A stretch of 64,000 bases of DNA, from positions 58,149,469 to 58,213,468 of the forward strand of contig OY759268.1 of NCBI GenBank assembly GCA_963662155.1. The letters are read 5' to 3'. Below are positions 10,462 to 23,200 of the stretch, piece by piece. This DNA comes from Lamellibrachia columna. Taxonomy: Eukaryota > Annelida > Polychaeta > Sabellida > Siboglinidae. The position numbers and the translations under genes were made by a program. The notes below the pieces were generated by a model, which worked only from the letters and a program-made list of their open reading frames with translations, was not told the origin of the DNA and did no database searches. How positions within the stretch are numbered: position 1 is the stretch's first letter; each line of letters starts with the position of its first letter.

Positions 10462-10511
10462 GTTCAGTTCCTGTTGGTGTTCTGAATAACACACCTGACT
10501 GGACACACCTG
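10462..10511 (+). CDS. Gene A exon 5 (50 bp)
   Basis: The acceptor GTTGTGGCAG ends at 10461 and the donor ACCTG|gtaaat follows 10511. Two bases complete a Gly codon with exon 4, then SVPVGVLNNTPDWTHL follows to phase 0, matching the phase 0 entry at 13569. The acceptor has a poor pyrimidine tract. It is bracketed by two arrays, each built from one of its own splice junctions (70 bp upstream, 104 bp downstream). Support comes from phase fit on both sides and the sensible continuation into exon 6. Confidence 0.55.
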
Positions 10512-11520
10512 GTAAATGGGCACATTTGGTAATTGGTTCATTCACCCAAGACATGTTTATCTTTGAAAATAATAAATTGAAATATTACCACAGTGCAACA
10601 CTTCAAAATAGGATTTACTCTGACCTGTAATTAGTTCATTCAGTCAATAGGCTTACGTGTTTATTTCTTACAATAATAAATTGAAGTATTACCACAGTGC
10701 AACACTTCAAAATAGGAATTACTCTTACCTGTAATTAGTTCATTCAGTAAATAGGCCTACGTGTTTGTTTCTTACAATAATAAATTGAAGTATTACCACA
10801 GTGCAACACTTCAAAATAGGATTTACTCTAACCTGTAATTAGTTCATTCAGTCAATAGGCCTACGTGTTTATTTCTTACAATAATAAATTGAAGTATTAC
10901 CACAGTGCAACACTTCAAAATAGGATTTACTCTGACCTGTAATTAGTTCATTCAGTCGATAGGCCTACGTGTTTATTTCATACAATAATAAATTGAAGTA
11001 TTACCACAGTGCAACACTTCAAAATAGGATTTACTCTGACCTGTAATTAGTTCATTCAGTAAATAGGCCTAAGTGTTTATTTCTTACAATAATAAATTGA
11101 AGTATTACCACAGTGCAACACTTCAAAATAGGATTTACTCTGACCTGTAATTAGTTCATTCAGTCAATAGGCCTACGTGTATATTTCTTACAATAATAAA
11201 TTGAAGTATTACCACAGTGCAACACTTCAAAATAGGATTTACTCTGACCTGTAATTAGTTCATTCAGTCAATAGGCCTACGTGTTTATTTCTTACAATAA
11301 TAAATTGAAGTATTACCACAGTGCAACACTTCAAAATAGGATTTACTCTGACCTGTAATTAGTTCATTCAGTCAATAGGCCTACGTGTTTATTTCTTACA
11401 ATAATAAATTGAAGTATTACCACAGTGCAACACTTCAAAATAGGATTTACTCTGACCTGTAATTAGTTCATTCAGTCAATAGGCCTACGTGTTTATTTCT
11501 TACAATAATAAATTTTAGAT
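10512..11520 (+). repeat. 104-bp minisatellite starting at the exon 5 donor (about 9-10 units)
   Basis: The period is 104 bp (AATAATAAATTGAAG at 10568, 10672 and so on). Landmarks are TATTACCACAGTGCAACAC, TTCAAAATAGGATTTACTC, TGACCTGTAATTAGTTC and ATTCAGTCAATAGGCC. The first, diverged unit starts at the exon 5 donor: CACCTGGTAA..TTGGTTCATTCA there corresponds to GACCTGTAATTAGTTCATTCA in later units. The copied donor has lost one G, so later units lack a good donor. Confidence 0.95.
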
Positions 11521-11627
11521 TTACCACAGTGCAATATTTACCCTTAAAATTACGTAAATGTTTACTGTAGTATTCCAGTGTGAAATGTTGTTACATGGAA
11601 TATTTGATTAGTGACAACAGTCGTGTG

Positions 11628-11930
11628 TCTTGTATCTTATTCTATACAGTATATTTTTGTGGTTGGGATGTATACCTAACATGTTAAGGCACGAGTGACA
11701 CTCCAGGTTATTGGTCTAACAATATGTGTTTACAGTGTTTTCTTGTAGCTTATTCTATACAGTATATTTTTGTGGTTGGGATGTATGCCTAACATGTTAA
11801 GGTACGAGTGACACTCCAGGTTATTGGTCTAACAATATGTGTTTACAGTGTTTTCTTGTATCTTATTCTACATAGTATATTTTTGTGGTTGGGATGTATA
11901 CCTAACATGTTAAGGCACGAAAAAGAAAAA
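11628..11930 (+). repeat. 113-bp tandem repeat (2.7 units)
   Basis: TCTTGTATCTTATTCTATAC recurs at 11628, 11741 and 11854, and AGTATATTTTTGTGGTTGGG follows each time. The third copy stops at TTAAGGCACGA and runs into A-rich sequence. Confidence 0.9.
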
Positions 11931-11976
11931 TCTGTTATTAAATAAATATTGAGCTCATGTTTTAGTGGAGACATTG

Positions 11977-12630
11977 GGCTTCCCAGTGACACACTGCTAC
12001 ATTTGACTAATGACTGGTTGTATGTGTTACCTCACTGGATCAATGTAGGACTTCCCAGTAACCCACTGCTACATTTTACTAATGACTGGATATATGTGTT
12101 ACCTCACTGAATCAATGTAGGACTTCCCAGTAACCCACTGCTACATTTTACTAATGACTGGATGTATGTGTTACCTCACTGGATCAATGTTGGACTTCCC
12201 AGTGACACACGGCTACATTTGACTAATGACTGGATGTATGTGTTACCTCACTGGATCAATGTAGGACTTCCCAGTGACACACTGCTACATTTTACTAATG
12301 ACTGGATGTATGTGTTACCTCACTGGATCAATGTATGTTGTATGTGTTACCTTACTGGATCAATGTATGTTGTATGTGTTACCTCACTGGATCAATGTAT
12401 GTTGTATGTGTTACCTCGCTGGATCAATGTATGTTGTATGTGTTACCTCATTGGACCAATGTATGTTGTATGTGTTACCTCACTGGATCAATGTATGTTG
12501 TATGTGTTACCTCACTGGATCAATGTATGTTGTATGGGTTACCTCATTGGATCAATGTATGTTGTATGTTACCTCACTGGATCATTGTATGTTGTATGTG
12601 TTACCTCACTGGATCAATGTATGTTGTATG
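11977..12630 (+). repeat. Compound array: 72-bp units switching to 32-bp units
   Basis: Five 72-bp units (CTTCCCAG at 11979, 12051, 12123 and on) each hold TATGTGTTACCTCACTGG plus a 40-base segment with ACTGCTACATTTTACTAATG. From about 12302 that segment is lost and about ten 32-bp units follow (ATGTATGTTG, TATGTGTTACCTCACTGG, ATCA). The open frames read here are repeat artefacts (CYLTGSMYVVCVTSLDQCML). Confidence 0.9.
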
Positions 12631-13568
12631 AATAATCTACATTCAGTTACTCATATCAATATAATAAACATCATATATCGTCTAAAGACAAGTATGCATT
12701 TTTCACCATTTGACAACTACAAAGAAAATACATGTTACTGTTTCTGCATCAGCCATATATCTGTATAAATCCCATTTTTAGTACATAGATTCTACAGAAG
12801 GTGCTTCAGAACACATTTTGGCAGGAATATGTTAAATTATATCAGTAATCAAACATGTTGCCACTTTTGTGTTGATGTCATTCACCAGTTCTTGTTCAGT
12901 TCTGTCTTGGTGCCAGATTGAGCCCGTGTTCACTAGAAGTGCTCTCTTTTCTATTAGTAGAATATAAGTGTGTAATTATTCTAGCAAACAAATTATTGTC
13001 ATTTGTTAATACCTTAAGGCTTCAATTAGCTTCCTGTAATCATAGGAATGGGAAAACAGCGTATAACAAACCCATAAGATGCTGCATCTAGTGCCACGAG
13101 GTTGTCATTGGCGGGAAATTGAAGCGTCATGTCTTCTGACAACATAAAGCCAAAGATGATGTCAAAGATGATGTCAAGGCAGCAATGTTGAAATCAAAGC
13201 AACAAAAAGCACTACTAATCCACTACTTTTTCCACTGCACTCTAAAATACTTTTTGTCATGGTTATATTTTACATGTCTGGAGAGGGGTCAATTAAAAAA
13301 AAAATTATGTTTATTCTGTTATATACGTTTCCTGTATATTTGTATATGTGGGCAGTTGTTATATTTTGAGTAATGGGGGTGTGGCAAAAAGAGATTCAAT
13401 ATGTTTTACTCTAAGACCCACTATACACTTTGGCCTTAACAAATTGCAATAATTACACAAATAAAATGTCCTATCCAGTTGGAGTTGCTGCACTTAAATA
13501 ACTTATTTAAATTGTGCCAACTCTGATATTGTATTGTAAGTGTTTTATTGAATCTTTGTTATTCCTAG
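12631..13568 (+). other. Distal part of gene A intron 5, unique sequence
   Basis: AT-rich and without recognisable features. It ends in a good pyrimidine tract and acceptor (TTTGTTATTCCTAG at 13555-13568). Confidence 0.4.
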
Positions 13569-14174
13569 GCAAAGTTTATCGATGATACCAGGCGGCAGGG
13601 GATATATTGGTACAATACGAATATGATCAGGAGTGCCAAACAACCCGCACAAATCCCTGGTGAAGAGTTCCTGGCTGAAAGGGCATCCAGGCGTCCTGAC
13701 AGCATTAGGCTTTGTTCAGAATGCAAAAGGTTTATTTCAGGCCGCAACTTCAGGCGACACAAAAAATCCTGCGCCAGTGCACCAGTGCCAGTACACAAGT
13801 GCCAGTACACCAGTGCCAGTGCACCAGTGCCAGTGCACCAGTGCCAGTGCACCAGTACCAGTGCCAGTGCACCAGTGCCAGTACACAAGTGCCAGTGCAC
13901 CAGTGCCAGTGCACCAGTGCCAGTACACCAGTGCCAGTGCACAAGTGCCAGTGCACCAGTGCCAGTGCACCCTTCAGTGGTGATGCTTCGTCAGCCATAT
14001 GACGATTTGGAATTTGCGACAAAAATTCTGATCAAATTTCGTGACACACATGCTGGTAAGCCGTGTGTGACGGACCGAATCATTCAGTATGTGGGGTACC
14101 GGCATTACTGCCTACGACACAGTAATGTATCCAATATGGATGAGGTTAGAAACAGCGTGATGCAGGAGATGTGA
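13569..14174 (+). CDS. Gene A exon 6, proximal part: C2HC zinc finger, VNTR and helical region
   Basis: The acceptor TTATTCCTAG ends at 13568, and entry in phase 0 matches exon 5. The frame is open for 201 codons to TGA at 14172-14174. It contains AKFIDDTRRQGIYWYNTN, then a C2HC zinc finger at 13713-13772 (CSECKRFISGRNFRRHKKSC: C-x2-C-x11-H-x3-C), a 14-bp VNTR translated as a 14-residue Ser/Ala/Pro/Cys repeat, and a helical stretch (YDDLEFATKILIKF). Counted from ATG 201 the protein is 284 residues if it stops here. One base off frame the coding sense continues (LLLDFHEVAVDEGLDASN), so the TGA may reflect a 1-bp frameshift and a once longer protein. I recognise no named family; a zinc finger followed by a helical domain is seen in many uncharacterised, often transposon-related, animal proteins. 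Confidence 0.6.
   Translation, partial: AKFIDDTRRQGIYWYNTNMIRSAKQPAQIPGEEFLAERASRRPDSIRLCSECKRFISGRNFRRHKKSCASAPVPVHKCQYTSASAPVPVHQCQCTSTSASAPVPVHKCQCTSASAPVPVHQCQCTSASAPVPVHPSVVMLRQPYDDLEFATKILIKFRDTHAGKPCVTDRIIQYVGYRHYCLRHSNVSNMDEVRNSVMQEM
13713..13772 (+). other. C2HC zinc-finger coding segment
   Basis: Residues C-x2-C-x11-H-x3-C with basic residues around the His (FRRHKK). It is the only domain of gene A with a clear structural signature. Nucleic-acid binding is a reasonable inference from the basic context but is not shown. Confidence 0.6.
13773..13972 (+). repeat. 14-bp VNTR inside gene A exon 6 (about 14 units)
   Basis: The unit CACCAGTGCCAGTG has variants CACAAG, AGTACAC and one 6-bp contraction. 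Because 14 is not a multiple of three, the three forward frames rotate and the peptide period is 14 residues (three units, 42 bp), such as SAPVPVHQCQCTSA. All frames are nearly stop-free on both strands, so a change in copy number shifts the downstream frame without creating a stop inside the VNTR. Confidence 0.9.
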
Positions 14175-14227
14175 GAGTTGGCTCTTGCTAGACTTCCATG
14201 AGGTAGCAGTAGATGAAGGCCTCGATG

Positions 14228-17200
14228 CTTCAAATATGGGCGTAGAGTATATGTTTTCTCGGCAACACCTCGCCTTGCTGCGTGAAACAATCAATGTACT
14301 TCAAATATGGGCGTAGAGTATATGTTTTCTCGGCAACACCTCGCCTTGCTGCGTGAAACAATCAATGTACTTCAAATATGGGCGTAGAGTATATGTTTTC
14401 TCGGCAACACCTCGCCTTGCTGCGTGAAACAATCAATGTACTTCAAATATGGGCATAGAGTATATGTTTTCTCGGCAACACCTCGCCTTGCTGCGTGAAA
14501 CAATCAATGTACTTCAAATATGGGCGTAGAGTATATGTTTTCTTGGCAACACCTCGCCATGCTGCGTGAAACAATCAATGTACTTCAAACATGGCATAGA
14601 GTATATGTTTTCTCGGCAACACCTCGCCTTGCTGTGTGAAACAATCAATGTACTTCAAATATGGGCGTAGAGTATATGTTTTCTCGGCAACACCTCGCCT
14701 TGCGTGAAACAATCAATGTACTTCAAATATGGGCATAGAGTATATGTTTTCTCTGTAACACCTCGCCTTGCTGTGTGAAACAATCAATGTACTTCAAATA
14801 TGGGCGTAGAGTATATGTTTTCTCGGCAACACCTCGCCTTGCTGCGTGAAACAATCAATGTACTTCAAATATGGGCATAGAGTATATGTTTTCTCTGTAA
14901 CACCTCGCCTTGCTGCGTGAAACAATCAATGTACTTCAAACATGGCATAGAGTATATGTTTTCTCGGCAACACCTCGCCTTGCTGCGTGAAACAATCAAT
15001 GTACTTCAAATATGGGCATAGAGTATATGTTTTCTCTGGAACACCTCGCCTTGCTGCGTGAAACAATCAATGTACTTCAAATATGGGCATAGAGTATATG
15101 TTTTCTCTGTAACACCTCGCCTTGCTGTGTGAAACAATCAATGTACTTCAAATATGGGCATAGAGTATATGTTTTCTCTGTAACACCTCGCCTTGCTGCG
15201 TGAAACAATCAATGTACTTCAAACATGGCATAGAGGATATGTTTTCTCTGTAACACCTCGCCTTGCTGTGTGAAACAATCAATGTACTTCAAATATGGGC
15301 ATAGAGTATATGTTTTCTCTGTAACACCTCGCCTTGCTGTGTGAAACAATCAATGTACTTCAAATATGGGCATAGAGTATATGTTTTCTCTGTAACACCT
15401 CGCCTTGCTGTGTGAAACAATCAATGTACTTCAAATATGGGCATAGAGTATATGTTTTCTCGGTAACACCTCGCCTTGCTGTGTGAAACAATCAATGTAC
15501 TTCAAATATGGGCATAGAGTATATGTTTTCTCTGTAACACCTCGCCTTGCTGTGTGAAACAATCAATGTACTTCAAATATGGGCATAGAGTATATGTTTT
15601 CTCTGTAACACCTCGCCTTGCTGCGTGAAACAATCAATGTACTTCAAACATGGCATAGAGGATATGTTTTCTCGGCAACACCTCGCCTTGCTGTGTGAAA
15701 CAATCAATGTACTTCAAACATGGGCAGAGAGGATATGTTTTCTCGGCAACACCTCGCCTTGCTGCGAGAAACAATCAATGTATTTCAAACATGGCATAGA
15801 GTATATGTTTTCTCGGCAACACCTCGCCTTGCTGCGTGAAACAATCAATGAACTTCAAATATGGGCAGAGAGGATATGTTTTCTCTGTATCACCTCGCCT
15901 TGCTGCGTGAAACAATCAATGTACTTCAAATATGGGCGTAGAGTATATGTTTTCTCGGCAACACCTCGCCTTGCTGCGTGAAACAATCAATGTACTTCAA
16001 ATATGGGCGTAGAGTATATGTTTTCTCGGCAACACCTCGCCTTGCTGCGTGAAACAATCAATGTACTTCAAATATGGGCATAGAGTATATGTTTTCTCTG
16101 TAACACCTCGCCTTGCTGTGTGAAACAATCAATGTACTTCAAATATGGGCATAGAGTATATGTTTTCTCTGTAACACCTCGCCTTGCTGTGTGAAACAAT
16201 CAATGTTCTTCAAACATGGCATAGAGTATATGTTTTCTCGGCAACACCTCGCCTTGCTGTGTGAAACAATCAATGTACTTCAAATATGGGCATAGAGTAT
16301 AAGTTTTCTCTGTAACACCTCGCCTTGCTGCGTGAAACAATCAATGTACTTCAAACATGGCATAGAGGATATGTTTTCTCTGTAACACCTCGCCTTGTTG
16401 TGTGAAACAATCAATGTACTTCAAATATGGGCATAGAGTATATGTTTTCTCTGTAACACCTCGCCTTGCTGTGTGAAACAATCAATGTACTTCAAATATG
16501 GGCATAGAGTATATGTTTTCTCTGTAACACCTCGCCTTGCTGTGTGAAACAATCAATGTACTTCAAATATGGGCATAGAGTATATGTTTTCTCTGTAACA
16601 CCTCGCCTTGCTGTGTGAAACAATCAATGTACTTCAAATATGGGCATAGAGTATATGTTTTCTCTGTAACACCTCGCCTTGCTGCGTGAAACAATCAATG
16701 TACTTCAAACATGGCATAGAGGATATGTTTTCTCGGCAACACCTCGCCTTGCTGTGTGAAACAATCAATGTACTTCAAACATGGGCAGAGAGGATATGTT
16801 TTCTCGGCAACACCTCGCCTTGCTGCGAGAAACAATCAATGTATTTCAAACATGGCATAGAGTATATGTTTTCTCGGCAACACCTCGCCTTGCTGCGTGA
16901 AACAATCAATGTACTTCAAATATGGGCAGAGAGGATATGTTTTCTCTGTATCACCTCGCCTTGCTGCGTGAAACAATCAATGTACTTCAAATATGGGCGT
17001 AGAGTATATGTTTTCTCGGCAACACCTCGCCTTGCTGCGTGAAACAATCAATGTACTTCAAATATGGGCGTAGAGTATATGTTTTCTCGGCAACACCTCG
17101 CCTTGCTGCGTGAAACAATCAATGTACTTCAAATATGGGCATAGAGTATATGTTTTCTCTGTAACACCTCGCCTTGCTGTGTGAAACAATCAATGTACTT

Positions 17201-20200
17201 CAAATATGGGCATAGAGTATATGTTTTCTCTGTAACACCTCGCCTTGCTGTGTGAAACAATCAATGTTCTTCAAACATGGCATAGAGTATATGTTTTCTC
17301 GGCAACACCTCGCCTTGCTGTGTGAAACAATCAATGTACTTCAAATATGGGCATAGAGTATATGTTTTCTCTGTAACACCTCGCCTTGCTGCGTGAAACA
17401 ATCAATGTACTTCAAACATGGCATAGAGGATATGTTATCTCTGTAACACCTCGCCTTGTTGTGTGAAACAATCAATGTACTTCAAATATGGGCATAGAGT
17501 ATATGTTTTCTCTGTAACACCTCGCCTTGCTGTGTGAAACAATCAATGTACTTCAAATATGGGCATAGAGTATATGTTTTCTCTGTAACACCTCGCCTTG
17601 CTGTGTGAAACAATCAATGTACTTCAAATATGGGCATAGAGTATATGTTTTCTCTGTAACACCTCGCCTTTCTGTGTGAAACAATCAATGTACTTCAAAT
17701 ATGGGCATAGAGTATATGTTTTCTCTGTAACACCTCGCCTTGCTGCGTGAAACAATCAATGTACTTCAAACATGGCATAGAGGATATGTTTTCTCTGTAA
17801 CACCTCGCCTTGCTGTGTGAAACAATCAATGTACTTCAAATATGGGCATAGAGTATATGTTTTCTCTGTAACACCTCGCCTTGCTGTGTGAAACAATCAA
17901 TGTACTTCAAATATGGGCATAGAGTATATGTTTTCTCTGTAACACCTCGCCTTGCTGTGTGAAACAATCAATGTACTTCAAATATGGGCATAGAGTATAT
18001 GTTTTCTCTGTAACACCTCGCCTTGCTGTGTGAAACAATCAATGTACTTCAAATATGGGCATAGAGTATATGTTTTCTCTGTAACACCTCGCCTTGCTGT
18101 GTGAAACAATCAATGTACTTCAAATATGGGCATAGAGTATATGTTTTCTCTGTAACACCTCGCCTTGCTGCGTGAAACAATCAATGTACTTCAAACATGG
18201 CATAGAGGATATGTTTTCTCGGCAACACCTCGCCTTGCTGTGTGAAACAATCAATGTACTTCAAACATGGGCAGAGAGGATATGTTTTCTCGGCAACACC
18301 TCGCCTTGCTGCGTGAAACAATCAATGTATTTCAAACATGGCATAGAGTATATGTTTTCTCGGCAACACCTCGCCTTGCTGCGTGAAACAATCAATGTAC
18401 TTCAAATATGGGCAGAGAGGATATGTTTTCTCTGTAACACCTCGCCTTGCTGCGTGAAACAATCAATGTACTTCAAATATGGGCGTAGAGTATATGTTTT
18501 CTCGGCAACACCTCGCCTTGCTGCGTGAAACAATCAATGTACTTCAAATATGGGCGTAGTGTATATGTTTTCTCGGCAACACCTCGCCTTGCTGCGTGAA
18601 ACAATCAATGTACTTCAAATATGGGCATAGAGTATATGTTTTCTCGGCAACACCTCGCCTTGCTGCGTGAAACAATCAATGTACTTCAAATATGGGCGTA
18701 GAGTATATGTTTTCTTGGCAACACCTCGCCTTGCTGCGTGAAACAATCAATGTACTTCAAACATGGCATAGAGTATATGTTTTCTCGGCAACACCTCGCC
18801 TTGCTGTGTGAAACAATCAATGTACTTCAAATATGGGCGTAGAGTATATGTTTTCTCGGCAACACCTCGCCTTGCTGCGTGAAACAATCAATGTACTTCA
18901 AATATGGGCATAGAGTATATGTTTTCTCTGTAACACCTCGCCTTGCTGTGTGAAACAATCAATGTACTTCAAATATGGGCGTAGAGTATATGTTTTCTCG
19001 GCAACACCTCGCCTTGCTGCGTGAAACAATCAATGTACTTCAAATATGGGCATAGAGTATATGTTTTCTCTGTTACACCTCGCCTTGCTGCGTGAAACAA
19101 TCAATGTACTTCAAACATGGCATAGAGTATATGTTTTCTCGGCAACACCTCGCCTTGCTGCGTGAAACAATCAATGTACTTCAAATATGGGCATAGAGTA
19201 TATGTTTTCTCTGGAACACCTCGCCTTGCTGCGTGAAACAATCAATGTACTTCACATATGGGCATAGAGTATATGTTTTCTCTGTAACACCTCGCCTTGC
19301 TGTGTGAAACAATCAATGTACTTCAAATATGGGCATAGAGTATATGTTTTCTCTGTAACACCTCGCCTTGCTGTGTGAAACAATCAATGTTCTTCAAACA
19401 TGGCATAGAGTATATGTTTTCTCGGCAACACCTCGCCTTGCTGTGTGAAACAATCAATGTACTTCAAATATGGGCATAGAGTATATGTTTTCTCTGTAAC
19501 ACCTCGCCTTGCTGCGTGAAACAATCAATGTACTTCAAACATGGCATAGAGGATATGTTTTCTCTGTAACACCTCGCCTTGTTGTGTGAAACAATCAATG
19601 TACTTCAAATATGGGCATAGAGTATATGTTTTCTCTGTAACACCTCGCCTTGCTGTGTGAAACAATCAATGTACTTCAAATATGGGCATAGAGTATATGT
19701 TTTCTCTGTAACACCTCGCCTTGCTGTGTGAAACAATCAATGTACTTCAAATATGGGCATAGAGTATATGTTTTCTCTGTAACACCTCGCCTTGCTGTGT
19801 GAAACAATCAATGTACTTCAAATATGGGCATAGAGTATATGTTTTCTCTGTAACACCTCGCCTTGCTGCGTGAAACAATCAATGTACTTCAAACATGGCA
19901 TAGAGGATATGTTTTCTCGGCAACACCTCGCCTTGCTGTGTGAAACAATCAATGTACTTCAAACATGGGCAGAGAGGATATGTTTTCTCGGCAACACCTC
20001 GCCTTGCTGCGTGAAACAATCAATGTATTTCAAACATGGCATAGAGTATATGTTTTCTCGGCAACACCTCGCCTTGCTGCGTGAAACAATCAATGTACTT
20101 CAAATATGGGCAGAGAGGATATGTTTTCTCTGTAACACCTCGCCTTGCTGCGTGAAACAATCAATGTACTTCAAATATGGGCAGAGAGGATATGTTTTCT

Positions 20201-23200
20201 CGGCAACACCTCGCCTTGCTGCGTGAAACAATCAATGTTCTTCAAATATGGGCAGAGAGGATATGTTTTCTCTGTAACACCTCGCCTTGCTGCGTGAAAC
20301 AATCAATGTACTTCAAATATGGGCATAGAGTATATGTTTTCTCTGTAACACCTCGCCTTGCTGTGTGAAACAATCAATGTACTTCAAATATCGGCATAGA
20401 GTATATGTTTTCTCTGTAACACCTCGCCTTGCTGTGTGAAACAATCAATGTACTTCAAACATGGCATAGAGTATATGTTTTCTCGGCAACACCTCGCCTT
20501 GCTGTGTGAAACAATCAATGTACTTCAAATATGGGCATAGAGTATATGTTTTCTCTGTAACACCTCGCCTTGCTGCGTGAAACAATCAATGTACTTCAAA
20601 CATGGCATAGAGGATATGTTTTATCTGTAACACCTCGCCTTGCTGTGTGAAACAATCAATGTACTTCAAATATGGGCATAGAGTATATGTTTTCTCTGTA
20701 ACACCTCGCCTTGCTGTGTGAAACAATCAATGTACTTCAAATATGAGCATAGAGTATATGTTTTCTCTGTAACACCTCGCCTTGCTGTGTGAAACAATCA
20801 ATGTACTTCAAATATGGGCATAGAGTATATGTTTTCTCTGTAACACCTCGCTTTGCTGTGTGAAACAATCAATGTACTTAAATATGGGCACAGAGTATAT
20901 GTTTTCTCTGTAACACCTCGCCTTGCTGAGTGAAACAATCAATGTACTTCAAATATGGGCATAGAGTATATGTTTTCTCTGTAACACCTCGCCTTGCTGC
21001 GTGAAACAATCAATGTACTTCAAACATGGCATAGAGGATATGTTTTCTCGGCAACACCTCGCCTTGCTGCGTGAAACAATCAATGTACTTCAAATATGGG
21101 CAGAGAGGATATGTTTTCTTTGTAACACCTCGCCTTGCTGCGTGAAACAATCAATGTACTTCAAATATGGGCAGAGAGGATATGTTTTCTCGGCAACACC
21201 TCGCCTTGCTGCGTGAAACAATCAATGTACTTCAAATATGGGCAGAGAGTATATGTTTTCTCGGCAACACCTCGCCTTGCTGCGTGAAACAATCAATGTA
21301 CTTCAAATATGGGCAGAGAGGATATGTTTTCTCTGTAACACCTCGCCTTGCTGCGTGAAACAATCAATGTACTTCAAACATGGGCAGAGAGGATATGTTT
21401 TCTCGGCATCACCTCGCCTTGCTGCGTGAAACAATCAATGTACTTCAAATATGGGCGTAGAATATATGTTTTCTCTGGAACACCTCGCCTTGCTGCGTGA
21501 AACACTCAATGTACTTCAAATATGGGCAGAGAGGATATGTTTTCTCTGTAACACCTCGCCTTGCTGTGTGAAACAATCAATGTACTTCAAATATGGGCAT
21601 AGAGTATATGTTTTCTCTGTAACACCTCGCCTTGCTGTGTGAAACAATCAATGTACTTCAAACATGGCATAGAGTATATGTTTTCTCGGCAACACCTCGC
21701 CTTGCTGTGTGAAACAATCAATGTACTTCATATATGGGCACAGAATATATGTTTTCTCTGTAACACCTCGCCTTGCTGCGTGAAACAATCAATGTACTTC
21801 AAACATGGCATAGAGGATATGTTTTCTCTGTAACACCTCGCCTTGCTGTGTGAAACAATCAATGTACTTCAAATATGGGCATAGAGTATATGTTTTCTCT
21901 GTAACACCTCGCCTTGCTGTGTGAAACAATCAATGTATTCAAATATGGGCATAGAGTATATGTTTTCTCTGTAACACCTCGCCTTGCTGTGTGAAACAAT
22001 CAATGTACTTCAAATATGGGCATAGAGTATATGTTTTCTCTGTAACACCTCGCCTTGCTGTGTGAAACAATCAATGTACTTCAAACATGGGCAGAGAGGA
22101 TATGGTTTCTCGGCAACACCTCGCCTTGCTGCGTGAAACAATCAATGTATTTCAAACATGGCATAGAGTATATGTTTTCTCGGCAACACCTCGCCTTGCT
22201 GCGTGAAACAATCAATGTACTTCAAATATGGGCAGAGAGGATATGTTTTCTCTGTAACACCTCGCCTTGCTGCGTGAAACAATCAATGTACTTCAAATAT
22301 GGGCAGAGAGGATATGTTTTCTCGGCAACACCTCGCCTTGCTGCGTGAAACAATCAATGTACTTCAAATATGGGCAGAGAGGATATGTTTTCTCTGTAAC
22401 ACCTCGCCTTGCTGCGTGAAACAATCAATGTACTTCAAATATGGGCATAGAGTATATGTTTTCTCTGTAACACCTCGCCTTGCTGTGTGAAACAATCAAT
22501 GTACTTCAAATATGGGCATAGAGTATATGTTTTCTCTGTAACACCTCGCCTTGCTGTGTGAAACAATCATTGTACTTCAAACATGGCATAGAGTATATGT
22601 TTTCTCGGCAACACCTCGCCTTGCTGTGTGAAACAATCAATGTACTTCAAATATGGGCATAGAGTATATGTTTTCTCTGTAACACCTCGCCTTGCTGCGT
22701 GAAACAATCAATGTACTTCAAACATGGCATAGAGGATATGTTTTCTCTGTAACACCTCGCCTTGCTGTGTGAAACAATCAATGTACTTCAAATATGGGCA
22801 TAGAGTATATGTTTTCTCTGTAACACCTCGCCTTGCTGTGTGAAACAATCAATGTACTTCAAATATGGGCATAGAGTATATGTTTTCTCTGTAACACCTC
22901 GCCTTGCTGTGTGAAACAATCAATGTACTTCAAATATGGGCATAGAGTATATGTTTTCTCTGTAACACCTCGCCTTGCTGTGTGAAACAATCAATGTACT
23001 TAAATATGGGCACAGAGTATATGTTTTCTCTGTAACACCTCGCCTTGCTGAGTGAAACAATCAATGTACTTCAAATATGGGCATAGATTATATGTTTTCT
23101 CTGTAACACCTCGCCTTGCTGCGTGAAACAATCAATGTACTTCAAACATGGCATAGAGGATACGTTTTCTTGGCAACACCTCGCCTTGCTGTGTGAAACA

